Assembly (NCBI GenBank): GCA_031282945.1
Contig: JAITCX010000243.1
Coordinates: 1-5,986, forward strand
From: Elusimicrobiota bacterium
GTDB taxonomy: Bacteria; Elusimicrobiota; Endomicrobiia; Endomicrobiales; Endomicrobiaceae
Direction: 5' to 3'
Length of the DNA stretch: 5,986 nucleotides
Part shown: piece after piece, positions 1-5,986 of the stretch
Layout of the letters: every line of letters starts with the position of its first letter
Numbering within the stretch: position 1 is the first letter of the stretch
Program-made: the position numbers and the translations under genes
Notes under the pieces: model-generated
Databases searched by the model: none
Seen by the model: the letters and a program-made list of their open reading frames with translations, nothing else
What the model was told of the DNA's origin: nothing

Positions 1-1338
1 GTCATTATCCGTAATTACAGCTGTTTTTATGTTTAGAATTTTTGCCAAATCCAAATATCTTTTAAATATTATTCCCCCAACAGCAATAATATGGACATCG
101 GATTTACTCAACTCTTCTCCTGCTATTTTCTTATACATTGCTTCCATTAAAATATATTCACTAGGACCTTCTACAAGAATAACTTTTTTTGAAAGTATAA
201 ATTGCAGAATATTATTATTTGGCGCTTTCATAAAAAATCTTGCCGTATCCTCTTCAATATCTTTTAATTGCAATGATTTTATGCCGCTACTGTTTAATAA
301 AATTGTTTTTCTTAAATCCAAACGTGAACTTATTAAATCACTATGCGTTGCAATAAAAATCTGTCTATCCTCTGCCTTAAGTATTCCATTGATAAGTTTC
401 TGCATATTTATATGACTTAAATGATTTTCAGGTTCCTCTATAAGCACAATATCCAAATCTCCTTGAGAACCTTGTAATGCCATTTCTGTTTTTATTAAAC
501 ATTGCCTGCCTTTGCCTTTATTATCAATACTAATATCATTTTCAAAAATTGTTAAATCTGTTTCTAAATTTGATTTTGGCGAGGTTTTAAGTGCAAAACA
601 ATAATTATCTTCAGACAACCGATCATTAAGTGATTTAAAAATAATATTTTTAACAATTTTTTTAAGTTTTCTATATTTATATTGATTAGTTAATTTTTCA
701 GTGACCTGAAGTTTAGCATTATAAATATTTTTGACATATTCTTTCATAGAATACTCGCTACTCATTGCAGAATTATCTACAACAATATGCTTCAAGTATT
801 CTCTATGCCCTTTATATGCTTCACCGCTAAAAGTTTCAAATCTTATGAAATAATATTCAAAAGGGAAAATACTCTTTTGAGTTTTTAGAATTTCCGTAAC
901 CTCTTTACTAAATCTATCATCAGCTTCACATATTAACTTTAAACCATCACAGAGTTCATTCTTTGTGTTGTTCTTTCCGTTCATATTCTCATCATCTTGC
1001 TCCCCTAAATAAAGTTCTATTAAGAGCTTGGGCAATTCTTCATATTTTCTATCACCAGAATTCATAAAATCATCTACTGCTTTATGATTAAACAAATTTT
1101 CTAAACCAATATTTTCAACCTTGTATGCACTGCCGCTCAATACAATATCAATTGCTTGCAAAATAGTACTTTTTCCAGATTCATTATCGCCAATCAAAAT
1201 ATTAATTTTATCATCAAAATCTACTTCAAATTTTTCAAAACGCTTAAAATTTTTCAATACTATTTTTTTTATAACTCTACTCTTAACAACCTTATTACCC
1301 TGTTTTCCTTTATTTGTTTTAGACTTCTTATTATTCAT
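1..1338 (-). CDS. OLD-family ATP-dependent nuclease (ATPase plus TOPRIM), C-terminus cut by window edge
   Basis: The reading frame runs 446 codons from ATG at 1338 to the window edge without a stop, ending on a complete Asp codon. Visible motifs are: an N-terminal strand 'IVLKNFKRFEKFEVDF' (26-41); Walker A GDNESGKST (50-58, Lys56); an ABC-type signature region around GKGRQCLIKTEMAL (275-288); Walker B IVLIEEPENHLS (297-308); and switch His332 in IATHSD. A TOPRIM domain then starts at VILVEGPSEYILMEAM (Glu390), followed by VGG (420-422) and the metal-binding ITDND (Asp444, Asp446). This order (ABC ATPase split by a long variable insert, then TOPRIM) defines OLD nucleases, including GajA of Gabija. 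Such proteins cut or nick DNA, often to block phage. Family members usually have over 100 further residues, which lie outside the window. No earlier start is possible: the frame meets TGA at 1378-1380 with no start codon between. The gene begins 59 bp after hsdR and is far more AT-rich. The family call is firm; class 1 versus class 2 (Gabija) is undecided. Confidence 0.93.
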   Translation of the reverse strand, partial: MNNKKSKTNKGKQGNKVVKSRVIKKIVLKNFKRFEKFEVDFDDKINILIGDNESGKSTILQAIDIVLSGSAYKVENIGLENLFNHKAVDDFMNSGDRKYEELPKLLIELYLGEQDDENMNGKNNTKNELCDGLKLICEADDRFSKEVTEILKTQKSIFPFEYYFIRFETFSGEAYKGHREYLKHIVVDNSAMSSEYSMKEYVKNIYNAKLQVTEKLTNQYKYRKLKKIVKNIIFKSLNDRLSEDNYCFALKTSPKSNLETDLTIFENDISIDNKGKGRQCLIKTEMALQGSQGDLDIVLIEEPENHLSHINMQKLINGILKAEDRQIFIATHSDLISSRLDLRKTILLNSSGIKSLQLKDIEEDTARFFMKAPNNNILQFILSKKVILVEGPSEYILMEAMYKKIAGEELSKSDVHIIAVGGIIFKRYLDLAKILNIKTAVITDND

Positions 1339-1341
1339 CTC

Positions 1342-1349
1342 TCCCCCTT
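1342..1349 (-). promoter_or_regulatory. Probable ribosome binding site of the OLD-family gene
   Basis: AAGGGGGA lies 3 bases before the ATG at 1338, close to but not matching the ideal GGAGG spacing. A second, stronger purine block (GGGAGG, 1365-1370) sits further upstream, but no start codon in the OLD frame is placed to use it. The spacing makes this assignment moderate. Confidence 0.45.
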
Positions 1350-1397
1350 CTTCAAAATTTAAATCCTCCCCCCATTTTCACAAACATTCTTTGCGCC

Positions 1398-4300
1398 TCA
1401 TTTCTCCCGCGCCCAAACATCCGCCAAATTCTCGGCTTGTTTCATCACAAGATCTACCGCTGCGGCTTGCTTGTCCGGCGGATATCCATACTTTCTCAAT
1501 ATCCCGCGGACAATAACTATAATGCGGGAGCGGGCTGTTTCCTTAATAGTAAAATCAATGGTCGCATTCTTCCTGACCTGGTCAGCTATCTCCCGCGCAA
1601 TTGCGCGAAGCTGATTGTCGCCCAAAACTTTAACAGCGCTGTCATTTGTTTCAAACGCATCATAAAAAGCTAGCTCGTCTTTGGAAAGCCCCAGCTCTTG
1701 ACCGCGCTTGTCGGCGGCATTGATCTCTCGGGCAATATGGATGAGTTCCTCTATAATCTCAGCGGTTGTCAAAAGGTTGTTTTGATAGCGTTTTATTACG
1801 GCGTCCAATGTTTCCCGCAAAGATTTTGACTTGGCGAGATTGCGCTTGGAACGCAGTTTAATTTCATCGGCCAACAATTTTTTCAGCAACTCTATAGCTA
1901 CATTTTTATACTTCATCCCCTCAACTTCTTTTAGAAATTCATCCGATAAAATAGAAAGTTCAGGCTTCTTGAGTCCCGCCGCGCTAAATATGTCCACAAC
2001 TTTCTCAGAGGCAAGAGCGGAATTTACAATATCGCGGATAACGGAATCATAACCCCCATCCCTGTGGGAACCGCCCGTCTCAAACTTTGCAAGCCGCGCC
2101 TTGACCGCTTGGAAAAATGCAATCTCCTGCGCATGCTCAATAGCGGCTGGATCAGATTTCGCCAGAGCATAAGCCTGACCCAAAAGCGCAACTTCGCGAA
2201 CATAGCGGTTCTTGCCGTCTTTGACGCCAAGTATAAAATCCTCCGCCTTGAGAATCAAAGAAAGTTTGTCTTTGACCTCGCTAGAAAAAAACGCCGAATA
2301 ATCAAAACCATATAAAATGGCGCGCACAACCTCTATTTTCTCAAGCATTATGCTTACCGCTTTTTGATACGTTTGGGCAGGCGTTCCTCTACCGCCGCTT
2401 TCCGCATAAAAACCAAGAGCTTTATTGAGATTAGCCGCTATGCCGATATAGTCAAATATCAAACCAGCGGGCTTATCCTTAAACACACGATTCACGCGGG
2501 CAATCGCCTGCATAAGAGTGTGATCTTTCATCGGCTTATCAATATACATAACATTTAAACATGGAACGTCAAATCCAGTAAGCCACATATCGCGGACAAT
2601 AACAATTTTCAACGGATCATTTTCATCTTTAAAACGAAGCGCGAGCGCTTTCCGCTGCGCTTTAGTTGTGTGATGTTTTTGGAGAGAAGCGCCGTCCGAA
2701 CTAGCGGAAGTCATTACAACTTTGATAGCCCCCTTGTCCAAATCATCGCTGTGCCACTCGGGACGCAGCTTAATAAGCGCCTCATAAAATTCCACAGCAA
2801 TGCGGCGGCTCATCGCCACAATAAGAGCTTTCCCCTTAAAGACTTTCTGCCGATCCTCAAAGTCTGCCGCAATGTCATTTGCAACAACGCGAATTCTATC
2901 TTTATTGCCGACCACCGCCTCCAACTTCGCCCATTTTATTTTGGCGGCCGCCGCTTCATCTGTTTCGCCAACTTCGTCTAGCTCCGCATCAAACTGTTCC
3001 ACAAGCCTTTTGCCTTCATCGCTTAGCGCAACTTTGGCAAGACGCCCGCCATAAAAAATACCGACAGTCACCTTATCCTCAACCGCCTGCGCAATATCAT
3101 AAATATCTATATAGTTGCCAAACACCGCAGGAGTATTGACGTCCTGTTTCTCAATGGGCGTCCCCGTAAAACCGATAAAAGTTGCATTTGGTAAAGCATC
3201 GCGAATATACTTTGCAAAACCATAGGCAACCCGCTGGCCGACCGCCGCGCCGTTCTCCTTGATATCGCGAAGTTTAGCGTCAAAGCCGTACTGAGTGCGG
3301 TGCGCTTCATCGGCAATAACAACAATGTTATCACGAGCGGAAAGCAGTTCATAAACCGAGGAATCCCCCTCTGGAATAAATTTTTGTATGGTCGTAAACA
3401 CAATGCCGCCGGAGGCAACCTTCAACAGAGTTTTCAACTCATTGCAGGATCTAGCTTGTTTTGGCGGTTGGCGCAGAAGTTCGACGTTGGCCGCAAAAGT
3501 ATCAAACAACTGATCGTCAAGATCATTGCGATCGTTAATTATGAGTATGGTAGGGTTATTTAAAACGCGCACAATTTTGCCTACATAAAATACCATAGAC
3601 AGCGATTTGCCCGCTCCCTGCGTGTGCCATATCACGCCCGCCTTGCGATCTCCATTGGGTTGATTTACGGCGGCGGGAAAACCATAAACAGCAGGATCCT
3701 CTCTAAACATTAGAGGCATCCGCTTGGCATATCCGCTGGCGCGGATGGTCTGTTCCACCGCTCTGTTGACAGCATAATATTGATGATATGCGGCGATCTT
3801 CTTGACGGTTTCCACCTTTATAAGATGCGTAGTTTTATCCTCGGTCTGCGCCTTTTCATAGGTTGCAAAACTTTGGATATAGTCAATCAGCGTAGCGGGA
3901 GCGCACAACCCGCAAATGAGCGTGGACAATTCATTGTCAAACTTAGATGCTTGCTTGATTCCGTCTTTTGTTTTCCATGCGCTAAAACGAGAATAAGCCG
4001 CCGTCAACGATCCAGCTTTTGCTTCTAACCCGTCAGAGACAATGCAAATTTCATTGTAGGTGAAAAGACGCGGTATCGCCAATTTATAAGCCTGCAATTG
4101 CTCAAACGCTTTGTGGGCGTCGGCATTCTCATCAGCTGGATTTTTCAGCTCAAAGATCACAAGCGGAATGCCGTTGACAAATAACAGGATATCGGGACGC
4201 TTATTATTGTTGTTTTGCTCAATGCTATATTGATTGACGACGAGAAATTCATTATTTAGCGCATTGTCAAAATCCACAACCTGCACATATGCACCCTTAA

Positions 4301-4619
4301 TATCGCCGTCTTTGCGGTACTCCATAGGAACGCCGTCTATAAGCAATCTGTGGAATTCCTCATTGTCAGCTATCATGCTTGAATTTGCTATCCGCGACAA
4401 TCTCCGAGCCGCGCCCTCAATGGTATCGGCAGGAAGGGTGGGGTTGAGCTTGAACATTGCCGCCTCAAGCCTGTTCATAAGGAGAACATCCTCGTATTTT
4501 TCGCGTTCGCGGTTGGGAGAATCTGGGGAGAGGTCAACGCCTGATATATAAGTATAACCAATACCCTGCAATTCCTCTATAGCCATTTTTTCTATTGCAG
4601 ATTCACATATTTTAATCAT
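1398..4619 (-). CDS. hsdR: Type I restriction enzyme R subunit (nuclease and DNA translocase)
   Basis: This 1073-residue protein is full length for HsdR (usually about 1000-1100). It is the motor and cleavage subunit: in complex with HsdM and HsdS it pulls DNA through an ATP-driven SF2 translocase and cuts at a distance from unmethylated targets. The N-terminal PD-(D/E)xK nuclease shows Asp143 (RPD), Glu157-x-Lys159 (FELKNP) and the QxxxY motif Gln174-Tyr178. The helicase core shows Walker A HTQGAGKS (332-339, Lys338), DEAH (437-440), FTGTP (484-488), the motif V region WLTGFDVP (679-686) and motif VI QAIARVNR (704-711). The C-terminal 350 residues are helical and match the usual HsdM/HsdS-binding part. 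All catalytic residues are present, so it should be active. ATG at 4619 is preceded by GAGG directly after the hsdS stop, with a 10 bp gap, pointing to translational coupling. GC is about 50% in sampled stretches, the highest of the genes here. It ends in TGA. Confidence 0.98.
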   Translation of the reverse strand: MIKICESAIEKMAIEELQGIGYTYISGVDLSPDSPNREREKYEDVLLMNRLEAAMFKLNPTLPADTIEGAARRLSRIANSSMIADNEEFHRLLIDGVPMEYRKDGDIKGAYVQVVDFDNALNNEFLVVNQYSIEQNNNNKRPDILLFVNGIPLVIFELKNPADENADAHKAFEQLQAYKLAIPRLFTYNEICIVSDGLEAKAGSLTAAYSRFSAWKTKDGIKQASKFDNELSTLICGLCAPATLIDYIQSFATYEKAQTEDKTTHLIKVETVKKIAAYHQYYAVNRAVEQTIRASGYAKRMPLMFREDPAVYGFPAAVNQPNGDRKAGVIWHTQGAGKSLSMVFYVGKIVRVLNNPTILIINDRNDLDDQLFDTFAANVELLRQPPKQARSCNELKTLLKVASGGIVFTTIQKFIPEGDSSVYELLSARDNIVVIADEAHRTQYGFDAKLRDIKENGAAVGQRVAYGFAKYIRDALPNATFIGFTGTPIEKQDVNTPAVFGNYIDIYDIAQAVEDKVTVGIFYGGRLAKVALSDEGKRLVEQFDAELDEVGETDEAAAAKIKWAKLEAVVGNKDRIRVVANDIAADFEDRQKVFKGKALIVAMSRRIAVEFYEALIKLRPEWHSDDLDKGAIKVVMTSASSDGASLQKHHTTKAQRKALALRFKDENDPLKIVIVRDMWLTGFDVPCLNVMYIDKPMKDHTLMQAIARVNRVFKDKPAGLIFDYIGIAANLNKALGFYAESGGRGTPAQTYQKAVSIMLEKIEVVRAILYGFDYSAFFSSEVKDKLSLILKAEDFILGVKDGKNRYVREVALLGQAYALAKSDPAAIEHAQEIAFFQAVKARLAKFETGGSHRDGGYDSVIRDIVNSALASEKVVDIFSAAGLKKPELSILSDEFLKEVEGMKYKNVAIELLKKLLADEIKLRSKRNLAKSKSLRETLDAVIKRYQNNLLTTAEIIEELIHIAREINAADKRGQELGLSKDELAFYDAFETNDSAVKVLGDNQLRAIAREIADQVRKNATIDFTIKETARSRIIVIVRGILRKYGYPPDKQAAAVDLVMKQAENLADVWAREK

Positions 4620-4625
4620 ATGACG

Positions 4626-4629
4626 CCTC
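4626..4629 (-). promoter_or_regulatory. Ribosome binding site of hsdR, abutting the hsdS stop
   Basis: GAGG begins immediately after the TAA stop of hsdS and lies 6 bases before the hsdR ATG at 4619. Ribosomes finishing hsdS would terminate on top of this site, which suggests coupled translation of the two subunits. Confidence 0.65.
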
Positions 4630-5736
4630 TTATTGTTTCACCCTTACCTCCCCGCTGATTAGCTTCGGTAGAAGCGTGTCGCGGAGTTTTTGGAGGGTGT
4701 ATATTTGCCGCAAATTAAATTCTATTTTTTTAAACAGAGGGGTCGCAATCTCATCAAATTTCTTAAAAAGTTCATCATTTGCTTTAAACTCTTGCTTTTT
4801 TATATCTGTTTGTGTAATGAGAGGTTGCGTACTTCCCACGTTCAATACTTCATAATCGAGACCTTTTAAAATAAAAAATAAAGCATATCTGTATTTATGT
4901 TGTCTTGGTTTTATAACCAAAGTATTATCCGACACCCAGACATTATCATTTACCAAAAAAACCTTTCCATGCGTACCAACTCTACCAGTAATAATTACTT
5001 CATCCGCCGCACTATATAAAAAGTTGTTCGTCCTTCCAATTTCGCCATTAGCTCCAAGAATAGAATAATTACCAATCTCTCTAAATTCTCCACATTTAAT
5101 GCTTTTTCCTGTTTCTACTACAGACACATCTGCAATAGAAAATATATTGTATTTTTCATTTATATCTTCAATAAACCATTGACGAAAGTAAGTCTGCGCC
5201 AACTCCTCGAGCGTGGCATTTTGTCGAGTTAGGAGATCAATTTTGTCGTCAAGGGAAGCCAAAACTTCTGCTATGTCGTGCTGTTCCTGTAGACTTGAAG
5301 GAATACGTAGAAGCTGATTCTTGAAAAAATCAACATCAATTCTCTGGTGGCTACCCGAGGTTCCAGTATGTGAACTATCCATCATGTCAGTAAATTTTTG
5401 TGTGAGCAAGAAATAGTAAATGAATCCTTGGGCACATTTGTTTAGCACTAATGGCAAAAACTCGCTTGAGCAAACGCTATTATCATCAATTTGCCCTCCA
5501 ATGCACCAAATCCTCCGGAACCTAACATTTAGTTTATTGTATAAAATCATCCACGGTTCAATGGCAAACTTAGCGCTCATAATTTCTCTGCCAAAAGATT
5601 TCTCAGGTTTTCTTTCATTATCAAAAGCAGGTAAGCTATACACATGGAACAGTGTGTTTGCTTGTTTGCTTGGGATTACTATTATTTTTTTTATGGAACA
5701 TAGCTCAGCCATTCGTTTTTCTATCCACTCACCCAT
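4630..5736 (-). CDS. hsdS: Type I restriction-modification specificity subunit S
   Basis: HsdS chooses the DNA target for both methylation and restriction. From ATG 5736 the protein has 368 residues, slightly short but complete for the family. It has the classic two-half layout: target-recognition domain 1 (about 1-147), a conserved helical spacer (about 150-190, including QEQHDIAEVLASLDDKIDLL and TLEELAQTYFRQWF), target-recognition domain 2 (about 200-318), and a C-terminal helix with LQKLRDTLLPKLISGEV (about 348-364). The segments SGSHQRIDVDFFKNQLLRIP and GSTQPLITQTDIKKQEF close the two recognition domains, as is typical. A GTG at 5751 in the same frame would add five residues, but GGAGGT lies seven bases before ATG 5736, so the ATG is preferred. 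The target sequence cannot be read from the protein. Recognition domain 2 is more AT-rich (about 32% GC) than the conserved spacer (about 43%). The stop lies 10 bp before hsdR. Confidence 0.96.
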   Translation of the reverse strand: MGEWIEKRMAELCSIKKIIVIPSKQANTLFHVYSLPAFDNERKPEKSFGREIMSAKFAIEPWMILYNKLNVRFRRIWCIGGQIDDNSVCSSEFLPLVLNKCAQGFIYYFLLTQKFTDMMDSSHTGTSGSHQRIDVDFFKNQLLRIPSSLQEQHDIAEVLASLDDKIDLLTRQNATLEELAQTYFRQWFIEDINEKYNIFSIADVSVVETGKSIKCGEFREIGNYSILGANGEIGRTNNFLYSAADEVIITGRVGTHGKVFLVNDNVWVSDNTLVIKPRQHKYRYALFFILKGLDYEVLNVGSTQPLITQTDIKKQEFKANDELFKKFDEIATPLFKKIEFNLRQIYTLQKLRDTLLPKLISGEVRVKQ

Positions 5737-5796
5737 TTTACCAACCTCCACATTTTTAATATTAGCGCGAATGCGATCCTCTAAAGCGGCGCGGCG
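5737..5796 (-). pseudogene. Possible leftover of an hsdM 3' end in the doc-hsdS spacer
   Basis: The 65 bp between the doc stop and the hsdS start is open in the hsdS frame from just after a TAG (5797-5799). It would encode RRAALEDRIRANIKNVEVGK directly ahead of the HsdS Met. From memory of the family, HsdM proteins often end in a short helix of the type 'xxLExxIRxNLKxLG', which this resembles. The first 40 bases of the spacer are about 60% GC, against about 23% in the adjoining doc coding stretch, so it does not look like part of the doc gene. There is no start codon before the GTG at 5751, so it is not a gene in itself. The resemblance is short and could be chance. Confidence 0.25.
5744..5749 (-). 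promoter_or_regulatory. Ribosome binding site that decides the hsdS start
   Basis: GGAGGT sits seven bases before the ATG at 5736, which is ideal spacing. The alternative GTG start at 5751 overlaps the upstream edge of this site and has no comparable site of its own, so the shorter HsdS is favoured. Confidence 0.75.
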
Positions 5797-5801
5797 CTAG
5801 A

Positions 5802-5986
5802 TTATTTTTTCCTTGAATATCTTTTATAAAATTTTATCAATTCCTCTTTTTTTATTTTCCCTTTGGCCAAATTCATTATTTCAGCGTATAGAATTTCATC
5901 TCTGCAATTAAACCTATATCCATTTATATCTAAAAACACCAATGAACTTGCCAATGCGGCGCGTTTATTTCCGTCAATAAACGGAC
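5802..5986 (-). CDS. doc: Doc/Fic-family protein (death-on-curing toxin type), N-terminus cut by window edge
   Basis: The C-terminal 61 residues are visible, ending at TAA 5802-5804. The fragment starts PFIDGNKRAALASSLVFLDI, which carries the core of the Fic motif HxFx(D/E)GNKR. It then has NGY and a C-terminal helix pair (EILYAEIMNLAKGKIKKEEL and FYKRYS) that fits the Doc subgroup rather than large Fic AMP-transferases. Phage P1 Doc is a kinase that phosphorylates EF-Tu and is neutralised by Phd; a Phd-like partner would lie beyond the right edge. The codon before Pro ends in GT (5985-5986), so the residue at the catalytic His position is Cys, Arg, Gly or Ser, not His. The protein may therefore be inactive in the usual chemistry or use a variant one. 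The gene sits 65 bp ahead of hsdS on the same strand and is AT-rich (about 23% GC in a sampled stretch), unlike hsdR. Confidence 0.88.
   Translation of the reverse strand, partial: PFIDGNKRAALASSLVFLDINGYRFNCRDEILYAEIMNLAKGKIKKEELIKFYKRYSRKK

Noticed and set aside
29..415. Plus-strand open frame of 128 codons at the left end, and similar plus-strand frames throughout.
   Set aside because: They lie antisense to the OLD, hsdR and hsdS genes, which have clear family motifs. The translated products show no recognisable domain and no good ribosome binding sites.
1352..1375. A second 7-codon frame starting with ATG in the hsdR-OLD junction, a possible leader peptide.
   Set aside because: It consists mainly of the purine-rich ribosome-binding-like block and has no ribosome binding site of its own. 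There is no sign of attenuation structure.
1378..1401. An ATG overlapping the hsdR stop (ATGA) opens a 7-codon frame, in frame with the OLD gene but stopped by TGA at 1378-1380.
   Set aside because: It is too short to be a gene, and the codons between that TGA and the OLD ATG look like purine-rich ribosome-binding sequence rather than protein. Reading through TGA is unlikely because TGA is used as a stop at the end of hsdR and does not occur inside hsdR or hsdS.
3107..3418. Minus-strand frame of 103 codons inside hsdR in another frame, a possible nested gene.
   Set aside because: It overlaps the helicase core of hsdR, which is intact, and its Arg/Leu-rich product looks like an off-frame shadow.
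5763..5799. Inverted repeat TAGCGC / GCGCTA in the doc-hsdS spacer, a possible terminator or operator.
   Set aside because: The arms are only six bases with a 25-base loop and no following T-run, so it is expected by chance in a GC-rich stretch.
5786..5963. Direct repeat GCGGCGCG at 5786-5793 and 5956-5963, flanking most of the visible doc segment.
   Set aside because: Eight bases of simple GC-rich sequence; both copies encode part of an Arg-Ala-Ala stretch. No evidence that they are attachment sites or target duplications.

Overview
The window is a compact bacterial defence locus, with every gene on the minus strand (transcription runs from high to low coordinates). Reading in that direction it holds: the 3' part of a Doc/Fic-family gene (cut by the right edge); hsdS, the specificity subunit of a type I restriction-modification (R-M) system; hsdR, its restriction/translocase subunit; and the 5' two-thirds or so of an OLD-family ATPase-TOPRIM nuclease gene (cut by the left edge). 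No intergenic gap exceeds 65 bp, so the window is almost entirely coding and looks like one operon. The methyltransferase gene hsdM is not in the window and is expected beyond the right edge.

The three activities would work as follows. HsdS recognises a bipartite DNA target and assembles with HsdM (methylation) and HsdR (ATP-driven translocation and cleavage) to restrict unmodified incoming DNA. The OLD-family protein has all the core ATPase motifs plus the start of a TOPRIM nuclease domain. It is the type of protein found in Gabija (GajA) and other anti-phage OLD systems, but whether a GajB-like helicase follows lies outside the window. The Doc-like protein belongs to the Phd-Doc toxin family and may act as a guard or addiction element inside the R-M operon.

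Composition is mosaic. By hand counts on sampled 60-base stretches, hsdR is about 50% GC, the OLD gene 22-27% and the doc 3' region about 23%, while a 40-base spacer between doc and hsdS is about 60%. Within hsdS the second target-recognition domain is about 32% GC and the conserved spacer about 43%. This suggests modules of different origin joined into one operon.

The organism is a bacterium (or, less likely, an archaeon) with purine-rich Shine-Dalgarno sites. TGA is used as a normal stop (end of hsdR) and Trp is encoded by TGG, so the code appears standard. I cannot assign a taxon from these widely transferred genes. I found no RNA gene, CRISPR array, insertion sequence or convincing terminator.
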